A stretch of 64,000 nucleotides of DNA, from assembly GCF_007971525.1 (NCBI RefSeq), contig NZ_CP042437.1, positions 3,286,001 to 3,350,000 of the forward strand, written 5' to 3'. Shown here one piece after another: positions 8,404 to 15,944 of this stretch. Source of the stretch: Mucilaginibacter ginsenosidivorax. GTDB taxonomy: Bacteria; Bacteroidota; Bacteroidia; Sphingobacteriales; Sphingobacteriaceae. The translations under genes and the position numbers were made by a program. The first letter of the stretch is position 1, and every line of letters begins with the position of its first letter. The notes under the pieces are model-generated. The model was not told the origin of the DNA and ran no database searches. It saw only the letters and a program-made list of their open reading frames with translations.

Positions 8404-9408
8404 TTACCCTACCGTCAATGTTTTTAAAAACCTGTCGTATATGTTTTTTGCGGTGTAAACGTTCCTGGGGTCGCCGCTGTTAACCAGGTCGGCATAAATA
8501 AGCAGGGGAGGTACCGTGTTGGTATCCTGGTTAAACTTCCAAAATTTACTGTATATTTTTAGCGGCCCTCTGTCGTCGGGAATAAGCCTGTATTTTTCAA
8601 TTAGTTCGGTTATAGTTTCTGTTGTGTAAAGCGTTAACTGCACCGGCTTAAGGTAATCGGTGATGATATTGGCTGCCGGTTCGCTGCCCCATTGGGTTTC
8701 GGTATTTTTTACAAGTAAATTGCGCCAGGGCTGCTCCGGGCCGCCAGGCAATCTGAAGCTACCTACATACAGGCTTGGTTTTAATTTTTGCTCGTAAGTA
8801 TTTATCCATTTCTCTAAAAGCGCTTTCTTGCGCAGCAGCTTCAGTTCTTTTTTGGCCGTTCTTACTAAAAAACCCTGTTCTGTTAAACTGGTAACAATAT
8901 TGTTGATATTCCCCAGCGCGGTGTCATAATCTTCGGCCATTTGGCGATAGGTTGATTTGATATACCGTTCGTCGACCAGGAAGTGAAATACAAGCTGAAG
9001 CCCTGTTTTGGTGAAAGCCCTGTCTTTATTAACCAATACCGGGTTTTTCGCCTTCTGACCATCAATCAAAAAAAGCCAGTCACTTTGTTTTATATAACAA
9101 TTGCCGTTACTGTCAACGTAATTTAACCCCAGTTTTCGCAATTGCTCCCGGATAGCCGGGTAAATACTTTTAGCAATAACAATGATATCCGGAAATTTTT
9201 CGTTCAGGTTTACAAAATGAACAAGGTGGGTATTCGTCGCCTCATTTTTTACAACAACGGGAAAGGTTTTTTGCTGCGTGCCGTTGCTTAGTTCTATTTT
9301 ACCATCCGTTAACTTGTCGCGCACGCCGGCAAGCCATTTCCCGTCCAGGCCCGTGTTATTTTTTAGCGCCTGCAGGTTGGTGTATATGATGCGTTCCGGA
9401 GTGTTCAT
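8404..9408 (-). CDS. AbiEi-family antitoxin-like regulator (orphan)
   Basis: 334 residues resembling the type IV toxin-antitoxin antitoxin AbiEi as found in Bacteroidota. A central winged-helix-like segment (KSTYRQMAEDYDTALGNINN, then IVTSLTEQGFLVR) would bind DNA. The C-terminal part ends with LLIYADLVNSGDPRNVYTAK and IYDRFL, the signature tail of this family. In complete AbiE systems the antitoxin represses its own operon through inverted repeats and neutralises AbiEii, a nucleotidyltransferase toxin. No AbiEii-type gene lies on either side; the only partner is a divergent 90-residue protein. The start codon at 9408 lies inside a perfect 46-bp palindrome that also holds the partner's start codon, which suggests autoregulation. 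Family assignment is moderately sure; a toxin-antitoxin role here is unproven. Confidence 0.75.
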   Translation of the reverse strand: MNTPERIIYTNLQALKNNTGLDGKWLAGVRDKLTDGKIELSNGTQQKTFPVVVKNEATNTHLVHFVNLNEKFPDIIVIAKSIYPAIREQLRKLGLNYVDSNGNCYIKQSDWLFLIDGQKAKNPVLVNKDRAFTKTGLQLVFHFLVDERYIKSTYRQMAEDYDTALGNINNIVTSLTEQGFLVRTAKKELKLLRKKALLEKWINTYEQKLKPSLYVGSFRLPGGPEQPWRNLLVKNTETQWGSEPAANIITDYLKPVQLTLYTTETITELIEKYRLIPDDRGPLKIYSKFWKFNQDTNTVPPLLIYADLVNSGDPRNVYTAKNIYDRFLKTLTVG

Positions 9409-9451
9409 TTTATATTAGTGTTCACAAATAAGTGAACACTAATATAAAATG
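9406..9451. promoter_or_regulatory. Perfect 46-bp palindrome over two divergent start codons
   Basis: Arms of 20 bp (9406-9425 and 9432-9451) are exact reverse complements around a 6-nt loop (AAATAA). The outermost three bases of each arm are the ATG start codons of the AbiEi-like gene (minus) and the 90-residue gene (plus). Both genes must be transcribed from inside or just beyond this element, so it is the natural operator for the AbiEi DNA-binding domain. Confidence 0.85.
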
Positions 9452-9721
9452 AAAAAAATAAAGGGCGACATTAAACTGCAATATTTATTTAATGGAAGGT
9501 TGCATGCTCACACATTTGATACTGCAAATGGATGGCTGGGCGATGCGTTTGTCTCATTCATTAAGCACTTAGGCCAGGAAAACAATTTAGCAGGGCGTTT
9601 CTATATTCTTCCGTACGAGGATGAGGTTGTTTATCTGACGGATGAACAGCATGAGGATGCTTTAAAGAATAAATTGTTGGATTTTGAAGGGTGGAAGGAG
9701 AGAGCGAAGGAAAAGCGATAG
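9449..9721 (+). CDS. Unknown 90-residue protein paired with AbiEi-like gene
   Basis: 90 residues, soluble, with no signal peptide or membrane helix. The sequence begins MKKIKGDIKLQYLFNGRLHAH, has aromatic and acidic patches (RFYILPYEDEVVYLTDEQHE) and ends in a basic tail (GWKERAKEKR). I recognise no family and no catalytic motif; it does not resemble an AbiEii nucleotidyltransferase. It is divergent from the AbiEi-like gene with only 40 bp between the start codons, and that whole spacer is a perfect palindrome. Joint regulation is therefore likely. It could be a small toxin, an accessory factor or unrelated. Confidence 0.6.
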   Translation: MKKIKGDIKLQYLFNGRLHAHTFDTANGWLGDAFVSFIKHLGQENNLAGRFYILPYEDEVVYLTDEQHEDALKNKLLDFEGWKERAKEKR

Positions 9722-9891
9722 CTGTAATCACTGTCCGCCGGCGAGGTTTTATGCAGGAGTCTGCACACCCTCTTCTTGCAAAAGAACGGGACAGATTTAA
9801 TACAACAACAAGTAATAATAAGAAAATGAAAGCATTGAATTGTCTGTAATCCTATATCTTTAGGCTTTAAAACCTAAGCTAAATATACATT

Positions 9892-10884
9892 ATGGTTTAT
9901 CTGGGTTATATTCCGCGTCCTGTATTAGATTCTATCCGCAAGCATATCGACTCTGCAGTTAATAAGTGCCTTAGGAACTACGCTTCCGTTTATGAAAAAG
10001 AGGACGCAGTGACCGGATACCTATTTGGTGTACTTCAGCATGAAGAACAGGAGGTATTGGTCGAAAACGACGAAATCAACGGCATCTGGAAATGGGGGAT
10101 CAACTTTGGCACCTTCGGCGGTGGTGGTGCAGGTTCTACTGAATCGATTGTCGGCGCAGATGGCATCATCGAGTTAACTTTGACGAATAATGCACAACTA
10201 ACGAAAAAATCGTTGCTATTTCAATCCAAAGTAGACTGGAGCGCGAGAGATAATAACCTCTATCAACAGTGCACAAAACTCATGACCTGGTTAGGCGCAG
10301 CAATCGTCATCAATTATACGGAATCAGAATTTACAGCCTTTGGAATAGATACCGTTTTTGAACAAAATGGACGAAAGCCATCGGAGGGTCTTTCTCTGCA
10401 GAAACTCTTAGGTAATCAGTTCCTCGCCTGCAAAATAGGCGATAGTGACCTCGAATATGATCCCGTCGAAAAACTATTAGTATGGCAAGATATCCACCGG
10501 GATACTGTGTTTACTAAATTCAACCTGAACCGAAAGCTAACAATAAGTGTTACGGCACCAAAGCGCACTCGATTTCCATATATCAAACCGGAGATGGAGA
10601 TACAGTCGTCTGATTTGGCCATCCACCCATTGAACAGTCGCGCTTTGAACCCGGATATAGCTTACATAGATGACCTCGATGAGTTGAAAAAGATAAAGAA
10701 AAAACTGTCCAAGCGATTCCATCCAGACCGACATCCCGGTTTGCCCGCACCGCAGGTGACTTTCCTCAACGATCTAATGAAAGGATTCAATGACCAAATT
10801 GCCGAGAGAGAGAAAGTCTTAAAGCAGCGAAAAAAAAAGGAAGATAAACCGCCGTCAGACCAAAGTGGATCAATATTCCTTTAA
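9892..10884 (+). CDS. Probable PD-(D/E)XK nuclease with C-terminal J-domain
   Basis: 330 residues. The N-terminal half shows the pattern of Mrr/DUF6615-like restriction nucleases: KEDAVTGYLFGVL near residues 37-49, a GADGIIEL strand at 88-95, then LLFQSKVDW with the Q-x-K at 111-113, followed by YQQCTKLMTW. The Asp at 90 and Lys at 113 would be the catalytic D...QxK pair. The C-terminus resembles helices II and III of a DnaJ domain around an HPD motif at 277-279 (KKLSKRFHPDRHPG), then a Lys-rich tail. J-domains activate Hsp70 (DnaK), so the protein could be coupled to chaperone-driven remodelling. The gene stands alone, 0.5 kb from the AbiEi pair, in a patch that looks accessory. The nuclease call rests on motifs only; the HPD is direct. 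Confidence 0.6.
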   Translation: MVYLGYIPRPVLDSIRKHIDSAVNKCLRNYASVYEKEDAVTGYLFGVLQHEEQEVLVENDEINGIWKWGINFGTFGGGGAGSTESIVGADGIIELTLTNNAQLTKKSLLFQSKVDWSARDNNLYQQCTKLMTWLGAAIVINYTESEFTAFGIDTVFEQNGRKPSEGLSLQKLLGNQFLACKIGDSDLEYDPVEKLLVWQDIHRDTVFTKFNLNRKLTISVTAPKRTRFPYIKPEMEIQSSDLAIHPLNSRALNPDIAYIDDLDELKKIKKKLSKRFHPDRHPGLPAPQVTFLNDLMKGFNDQIAEREKVLKQRKKKEDKPPSDQSGSIFL

Positions 10885-11187
10885 GGCCCGCCACTGGCAG
10901 CGCAGGCCTCCAAGCTTATTCCACATGCTAATTATATTGTATGCCTTTAGGTTGGTTCACTTTGCTCGTATTGAAGTAGCTTTCGTGTAAACATCAAACA
11001 AAGCCTGGTAAAAAACAGCCGGAATGTGCATTTTCGTTGCTTTTCATGAGGTTTACTCATCATGTATACTACAAATCAAGAGGACTACGGTTGTGTTCGT
11101 AACCAGAACCCACAAAAAAGCCCGGACAATCACTCATCCAGGCTTTATATTTTTCGTCTTAATTCTTGATTCTAATCTCTTGACTCT
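10885..11187. other. 303-bp intergenic region
   Basis: Between the convergent nuclease/J-domain and apaG genes I see no coding sequence. The only clear element is the apaG-side terminator at 11113-11156. Confidence 0.5.
11113..11156 (-). terminator. Terminator of the dusB-apaG unit
   Basis: Read on the minus strand, AAAGCC-t-GGA pairs with TCC-g-GGCTTT around a 10-nt loop and runs into six T. It lies about 30 bp after the apaG stop. Confidence 0.75.
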
Positions 11188-11574
11188 TTAATTCATCCTA
11201 TACGGCGCTATCAAATAAAACTCCGGAATCTGTACATTAAAGCTGGCGTTATCCATCAGGCGGGTCATCTGGTATTCGCCTTTCATGCTGCCCATATCGG
11301 TTTTAAGGTTACAGCCCGAAACATACTCGTGCGCGTGGCCGGGTTCAATAACTGGTTGCTGGCCCACCACACCTTCGCCTTCCACTTCGCGTTTGGCGCC
11401 ATTGGAATCAAAAATATACCAGTGGCGACTAATCAGCTGGATAGCATAATTGCTCATATTCTCGATGCTTACCTTGTAGGCAAACATAAAATGATCATTA
11501 GCCGGGTTAGAATACTCGGGCTGATATATGGTTTCTATGGAAACCTTAACACCGTCTGTAATAGTGGTAACCAT
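11188..11574 (-). CDS. apaG: ApaG family protein
   Basis: 128-residue protein of the ApaG/DUF525 family, an FnIII-like beta-sandwich. The molecular role is not settled; E. coli apaG mutants affect Co2+ resistance and Ap4A level, and the F-box protein FBXO3 uses the same domain for binding. The family signature is clear: VSIENMSNYAIQLISRHWYI, the glycine motif GEGVVGQQPVIEPG near residues 70-83 and EYVSGCNLKTDMGSMKGEYQ. Length is typical. It follows dusB on the same strand with a 47-bp gap and precedes a terminator, so the two probably form one transcription unit. Confidence 0.93.
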   Translation of the reverse strand: MVTTITDGVKVSIETIYQPEYSNPANDHFMFAYKVSIENMSNYAIQLISRHWYIFDSNGAKREVEGEGVVGQQPVIEPGHAHEYVSGCNLKTDMGSMKGEYQMTRLMDNASFNVQIPEFYLIAPYRMN

Positions 11575-11621
11575 GAGGATTTTGTCTCGTTAAATTCAAA
11601 TATAATGAAAGCGAACAAATA

Positions 11622-12614
11622 TTAAGCCATTTCTATGGCATATTTTTCGTCAATCTCGGCCAGTATCTGTTGCACCTCCTCTAAATTACCTGCCGTTACC
11701 AGCCTCATCCGGAATTCTTTAAAGTGATCAATCCCTTTAAAGTAGTTTGAATAGTGCCTGCGCATTTCAAAAATGCCCGTTTTAGGGCCTTTCCACTCTA
11801 TAGATTTTTGCAGATGGGTTGAGCAGGCTGCAATACGTTCGGTAATGGTTGGTTTATCTAAATGCTGGCCGGTGTTAAAAAAATGCTTTATTTCCCTGAA
11901 AATCCAGGGGTAACCAATGGCGGCGCGGCCAATCATCATGCCATCTACCCCAAATTCCATACGCCAGTCGGCCGCCTTTTCGGGCGAATCGATATCCCCA
12001 TTGCCAAAAATGGGGATTTTTATACGCGGGTTTTTCTTAATATCCCTTATCAGCGACCAATCGGCCACGCCTTTATACATCTGCGCGCGGGTACGGCCGT
12101 GAATGGTGAGGGCTTTTATACCTACATCCTGTAGCCGTTCGGCCACTTCATATACGTTTTTGGTATTATCATCCCAGCCTAAGCGGGTTTTTACAGTTAC
12201 GGGGAGGTGGGTGGCGTTAACAACCGCTTTGGTCATGGCCACCATTTTATCAATGTCCTGCAATAAACTGGCGCCGGCGCCGCGGCAGGCTACCTGTTTT
12301 ACCGGGCAGCCGTAGTTAATATCCATCAAATCGGGCCCGGCGAGGGATGCTATTTCGGTAGCCTCGCGCATATGATCGATATCGCTGCCAAAAATCTGGA
12401 TACCAATTGGCCTTTCGTACTCAAAAATATCCAGTTTCTGGCGGCTTTTCGCCGCATCGCGGATAAGGCCTTCGCTCGAGATAAACTCGGTATACATCAT
12501 ATCCGCACCGTTTTGCTTGCACACGTAACGGAAGGGAGGATCGCTCACATCTTCCATCGGCGCCAGCAACAGCGGGAACTCCCCTAAATCAATATTTCCT
12601 ATTTGTACAGACAT
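11622..12614 (-). CDS. dusB: tRNA-dihydrouridine synthase DusB
   Basis: FMN-dependent enzyme that reduces uridines in the tRNA D-loop using NADPH. The 330-residue product has the Dus TIM barrel: LLAPMEDVSDPPFR at the N-terminus, the catalytic-Cys motif DINYGCPVKQVACRGAGASL, the flavin-binding segments VTVKTRLGWD and ALTIHGRTRAQMYKG, and IPIFGNGDI and GVDGMMIGRAAIGYPW at the C-terminal side. The open frame runs upstream to 12701, but homologues start at MSVQIGNIDLG, so the start is set at 12614. A TATTTTTG promoter box lies 17 bp upstream. It is divergent from the CPBP gene. Confidence 0.94.
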   Translation of the reverse strand: MSVQIGNIDLGEFPLLLAPMEDVSDPPFRYVCKQNGADMMYTEFISSEGLIRDAAKSRQKLDIFEYERPIGIQIFGSDIDHMREATEIASLAGPDLMDINYGCPVKQVACRGAGASLLQDIDKMVAMTKAVVNATHLPVTVKTRLGWDDNTKNVYEVAERLQDVGIKALTIHGRTRAQMYKGVADWSLIRDIKKNPRIKIPIFGNGDIDSPEKAADWRMEFGVDGMMIGRAAIGYPWIFREIKHFFNTGQHLDKPTITERIAACSTHLQKSIEWKGPKTGIFEMRRHYSNYFKGIDHFKEFRMRLVTAGNLEEVQQILAEIDEKYAIEMA

Positions 12615-12631
12615 GCTTATCTTTAGCCCTG

Positions 12632-12663
12632 CAAAAATACGAAAATTACCCCAAATGATACAA
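12632..12663 (-). promoter_or_regulatory. Predicted dusB promoter
   Basis: On the minus strand a TTG (12661-12663) is followed after 21 bp by TATTTTTG (12632-12639), matching the Bacteroidota TAnnTTTG -7 box. The transcript start would fall close to the dusB ATG, giving a very short leader. The element overlaps the first codons of the divergent CPBP gene. Confidence 0.4.
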
Positions 12664-13602
12664 GAACCTATAAAACAGTACACTCCGCAAACAAATACCA
12701 TTAATCCATTCCTTCAGTTTTTAACCATTACCGGGGTAACTGTTGGCCTGGTGATCGTTTTTTCGGCGATAGCCGCGGGCGTTATCATGGCTGTTTTTGG
12801 GATGAAAACCCTTACCGATACATTTGCCTTTAACACCGGCAACCCTCATCTTGGTTCTGCGTTGTGGATATTGCAGATAGTAAGCACAACTATCCCGTTA
12901 TTTTTGGCTCCGGTAATTTTCGCCCGCTTGATCATGAACAATACCCGCGATTACCTGAAGCCCAGCTTCAACTTCAACCCGGTTTTTTTGCTGCTGATAT
13001 TTACCATTATGCTTTTTTCGAACCCAATAATGGAGGCTTTAACCAATATTAATCAAAAATTGGTTTTACCTGCTTCGTTAAAAGGGCTGGAAGAGTGGAT
13101 GCGGGCTGCCGAGCAATCGGCACAACGGGCTACCAAGGCCATGCTGAGCATGAAAAATATTTGGAGCATGCTTTGGGCTGTGTTTGTAGTTGGCCTGCTT
13201 ACCGCCATTGCCGAAGAGTTTTTGTTTCGTGGTGTTATCCAAACCATTTTTGTGCGCCTTACCAAAAACAAACATGCTGCCATCTGGATAACTGCCATCC
13301 TGTTCAGCGCTTTTCACATGGAGTTTTTTACTTTTTTGCCGAGGGTGTTTTTAGGCGCCATATTCGGCTATTTTGTAGCGTATAGCGGCAGCATCTGGAC
13401 GGGTGTTTGGGGCCATTTTTTAAATAACGGCTCGGCTGTGGTTATTACTTACCTGTATAATCAAAAAATAGTAAAGCTTAATCCCGATGATCAGCATGTA
13501 TTTAATTTATGGGCCTATGCTTTTAGCTTGATAATTGTATTATTTTTGCTTTTTATATATAGAAATGTATCGATACAAAAAAAACCGGCGCTGAGTAATT
13601 AA
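12655..13602 (+). CDS. CPBP-family intramembrane metalloprotease
   Basis: 315 residues with about eight membrane helices. The CPBP (CAAX protease / bacteriocin-processing, Abi) motifs are complete: EEFLFRGVIQTIF with the paired catalytic Glu and the Arg, FSAFHMEFFTFLPRVFLG with the first His, and GVWGHFLNNGSAVV with the second His and the Asn. Such proteins cleave within the membrane; bacterial substrates are mostly unknown. The start is set at 12655 (MIQEPIKQYTPQ), since the upstream frame overlaps dusB leader sequence. Its stop overlaps the ATG of the DUF2007 gene by 1 nt, which in turn overlaps cdsA, so these form one translationally coupled operon. Confidence 0.92.
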   Translation: MIQEPIKQYTPQTNTINPFLQFLTITGVTVGLVIVFSAIAAGVIMAVFGMKTLTDTFAFNTGNPHLGSALWILQIVSTTIPLFLAPVIFARLIMNNTRDYLKPSFNFNPVFLLLIFTIMLFSNPIMEALTNINQKLVLPASLKGLEEWMRAAEQSAQRATKAMLSMKNIWSMLWAVFVVGLLTAIAEEFLFRGVIQTIFVRLTKNKHAAIWITAILFSAFHMEFFTFLPRVFLGAIFGYFVAYSGSIWTGVWGHFLNNGSAVVITYLYNQKIVKLNPDDQHVFNLWAYAFSLIIVLFLLFIYRNVSIQKKPALSN

Positions 13603-13814
13603 TGGAAAAAAACTGGGTCAAAATTTTTAGTTCATCCAATTTTTATCAATCAGAGATTGTTAAGCAAGTACTTATCCGCCATCATATCGATACCGTTTTA
13701 TTAAACAAACAAGATTCATCGCACCGTGCCTTCGGCGATATTGAAGTTTACATTCACCAGGAGGATTTTAGCAAGGCCATTGAGATCATGATCCTCAATC
13801 AAATTAGTTTATGA
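13602..13814 (+). CDS. DUF2007 small putative signal-transducing protein
   Basis: 70 residues: MEKNWVKIFSSSNFYQSEIV then a short alpha/beta ferredoxin-like arrangement ending with FGDIEVYIHQEDFSKAIEIM. This matches the DUF2007 family, typical order being the 'VKVFSSSNFYQAEIIKQ..L' strand-helix and the 'LYVPEEDFEKAKE' strand-helix. The function is unknown, though the family is labelled putative signal-transducing. It overlaps the CPBP stop by 1 nt (TAATG) and cdsA by 4 nt (ATGA), showing coupling. The same gene order, CPBP-DUF2007-cdsA-psd, fits a membrane-lipid unit. Confidence 0.88.
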   Translation: MEKNWVKIFSSSNFYQSEIVKQVLIRHHIDTVLLNKQDSSHRAFGDIEVYIHQEDFSKAIEIMILNQISL

Positions 13815-14614
13815 AATTACGCGCCATCACCGGCTTCTTTTTTATTATCGTGATGATTGCCTCCAATCTGTTGGGCTCATACGTTTTCAGCGGGTTTTAC
13901 CTGTTATTATCCGCCTTCTGCCTGTTTGAATTTTATAAGCTGGTGCGGGAGGGCGGCATGACAGCCAGCCGAGAAACAGGGATTATCAACGGCGCACTGT
14001 TTTTTTTACTGGTTGCTGCCAATTTTTACTTCCCGGCCTGGCGTTTAATATTTTTATTGCCCCTTACTTTCAGTGCCATTTTTATACAGGAGTTATATAA
14101 AAAAACACCCGCCCCGTTTACTAATATTGCCTTTACTTTTCTGGGCATCATATTCGCTGTAGTGCCATTTATGTTTTTTCATGCTATGGCGTTTATGACC
14201 GGTGCCGTTTTTAACTTCCATATCCCGCTGGCCTTTTTGATTATTTTGTGGAGTAACGATACCGGCGCTTACCTGGTAGGCAGCAAAATGGGCAAAACCA
14301 AGCTGTTTGAACGCCATTCGCCTAAAAAAACTTATGAGGGTTTAATTGGCGGTATTATCATCAGTGCCGTTGCCGCTTTAATACTTGGCCACTTTTATAC
14401 CGAACTTACCTGGAAACAATGGGTTACCATCGCTATCCTTATTTCGTGCTTCGGCACCCTGGGCGATTTGGTTGAATCGATGTTTAAACGCAGCATCAAC
14501 GTAAAGGATAGCGGCGGCATTTTGCCCGGCCATGGTGGTCTGCTGGATAGGTTCGACGGATTATTAATGGCCGCACCTATTGTTTATGCATACTTGTACT
14601 TCATTTCAAATTAG
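13811..14614 (+). CDS. cdsA: Phosphatidate cytidylyltransferase
   Basis: Makes CDP-diacylglycerol from phosphatidic acid and CTP, the branch point for phosphatidylethanolamine and phosphatidylglycerol. 267 residues with seven to eight membrane helices. The cytidylyltransferase signature is intact: WSNDTGAYLVGSKMGKTKLF in the middle, then SPKKTYEGLIGG, and SMFKRSINVKDSGGILPGHG followed by GLLDRFDGL near residues 220-250, with the metal-binding acidic residues. It overlaps the DUF2007 gene by 4 nt and is followed after 26 bp by the phosphatidylserine decarboxylase gene, so two steps of PE synthesis are encoded together. Confidence 0.95.
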   Translation: MKLRAITGFFFIIVMIASNLLGSYVFSGFYLLLSAFCLFEFYKLVREGGMTASRETGIINGALFFLLVAANFYFPAWRLIFLLPLTFSAIFIQELYKKTPAPFTNIAFTFLGIIFAVVPFMFFHAMAFMTGAVFNFHIPLAFLIILWSNDTGAYLVGSKMGKTKLFERHSPKKTYEGLIGGIIISAVAALILGHFYTELTWKQWVTIAILISCFGTLGDLVESMFKRSINVKDSGGILPGHGGLLDRFDGLLMAAPIVYAYLYFISN

Positions 14615-14640
14615 TAGTTTTGTAATAAATCATCTATAAT

Positions 14641-15507
14641 ATGACTTTTCATAAAGAAGGATACACCTCATTAGCCTTAACAGTACTTTTTATTTTTGTG
14701 CTGAACGCGGTTATTCAATTTTACTTTCCGCAGGCGCATGCGCTTAAATGGTTTATTTATATTTTATCGGGATTTTTTCTCCTGGTTATCTTACAGTTTT
14801 TCCGCAGCCCGTTTTTTGACATCACTACCGACGAAACTACCGTGCTTTGCCCTGCAGATGGAAAAGTTGTAGTGATTGAAGAAACTGAAGAGACTGAATT
14901 TTTAAAAGACAAACGCATCCAGTTGTCGGTATTTATGTCGCCGGTTAATGTGCATGTAAACCGTAACCCAATTGCGGGTGTGGTAAGTTATTTTAAATAC
15001 CACAAAGGCAAATACCTGGTGGCCTGGCACCCAAAATCGTCAACAGAAAACGAGCGTACCACCATCTGTGTACAAAACAGCGAGGGTGTCTCCGTTTTGT
15101 TCAGACAGATAGCAGGCGCTTTGGCCCGCCGTATTGTTTGGTATGTAAAAGAGGGTGATATTGTTGAGCAGGGCCAGCAATTTGGTTTTATCAAGTTTGG
15201 CTCAAGGGTTGATGTTTTCCTGCCCTTAGGATCAAAAATACTGGTAAATATTGGTGATGTAGTAAAAGGCGGTCGTACCATACTGGCCGAATTGCCAACC
15301 GGTTTAGCAGCGGTTGCCGAAGAACAGCATGCAAAAATAAACAGGCCCGAAAGTTTTGATGATGAACCCGCCGATATTATAAATGAAGGCCATCAGCAGG
15401 AATTGCCTTTAGTTATTGACCATCCCGAAGTTGAAAAAGCCGAAACCCCAGCTAAGAAAGCTGCACCCGCTAAAAAAGCACCGGCCAAGCCCAAAGGGGA
15501 CGCGTAG
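14641..15507 (+). CDS. psd: Phosphatidylserine decarboxylase family protein, with Lys/Ala-rich tail
   Basis: Converts phosphatidylserine to phosphatidylethanolamine through a pyruvoyl group made by self-cleavage. 288 residues: two N-terminal membrane helices (ALTVLFIFVLNAVIQFYF and WFIYILSGFFLLVILQFF), then the soluble domain with FMSPVNVHVNRNPIAG and VWYVKEGDIVEQGQQFGFI, and the cleavage-site region FIKFGSRVDVFLPLG near residue 190. The Gly-Ser there replaces the LGST of the E. coli type and is the form seen in the short PSD family. After about residue 245 comes an unusual tail, AETPAKKAAPAKKAPAKPKG, like histone H1. This makes it roughly 60 residues longer than the usual 220. It follows cdsA by 26 bp and is closed by a strong terminator. 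Confidence 0.9.
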   Translation: MTFHKEGYTSLALTVLFIFVLNAVIQFYFPQAHALKWFIYILSGFFLLVILQFFRSPFFDITTDETTVLCPADGKVVVIEETEETEFLKDKRIQLSVFMSPVNVHVNRNPIAGVVSYFKYHKGKYLVAWHPKSSTENERTTICVQNSEGVSVLFRQIAGALARRIVWYVKEGDIVEQGQQFGFIKFGSRVDVFLPLGSKILVNIGDVVKGGRTILAELPTGLAAVAEEQHAKINRPESFDDEPADIINEGHQQELPLVIDHPEVEKAETPAKKAAPAKKAPAKPKGDA

Positions 15508-15525
15508 TAATTTGGTTTAAAATAT

Positions 15526-15563
15526 AAAAAAGGGGATATCATATTGGTGACATCCCCTTTTTT
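15526..15563 (+). terminator. Terminator of the cdsA-psd operon
   Basis: AAAAAAGGGGAT pairs with ATCCCCTTTTTT around a 14-nt loop, about 20 bp after the psd stop. Confidence 0.85.
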
Positions 15564-15600
15564 GTGACTTTCTATGAAAATTTTAAAGTAGTTTAATATT

Positions 15601-15926
15601 CAAATAGGAGGTAGCCCCGAAGGGGCAAAGGAAATTCTGATTTTTTTCTACAAACGGGTAGCCTCTACGAGGCAGATTATCAATTTTAAAATCACGAATT
15701 GGTCTCTCTTATCATATTTTAACAAAAAAAGTCTGTTTCCCTCCAGGCAAAACAGCATTATTCGGACGCTGATAGTCTGCCGAACAAACTATTATTTTCT
15801 TCATAAACAAACCAAAACTTTCCGAGACATACTATCAAAACGGTGATAGTCTGCCTCGTAGAGGCTACCCATTTGTAGCACACCCACACACAATTTTCCT
15901 TGCGCCGTAGGCGCTACCTCTCTTTG
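15601..15926. repeat. REP-like inverted element (possible REPIN/MITE)
   Basis: Four short palindromes of the form GTAGC-stem-GC are arranged as two direct and two inverted copies: 15611-15626 and 15658-15673 on the plus strand, 15853-15868 and 15902-15917 on the minus strand. The flanks continue the symmetry: 15648-15682 and 15844-15878 are inverted with two mismatches over 35 bp, and the outer ends (CAAATAGGAGGTAGC, and inverted CAAAGAGAGGTAGC) also match. A conserved GTAG before a hairpin is the hallmark of REP elements mobilised by RAYT transposases. No transposase is present, so this would be a non-autonomous copy. It fills the gap between psd and the CE2 esterase. Confidence 0.7.
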
Positions 15927-15944
15927 CGATATAATTTTTTCTTT

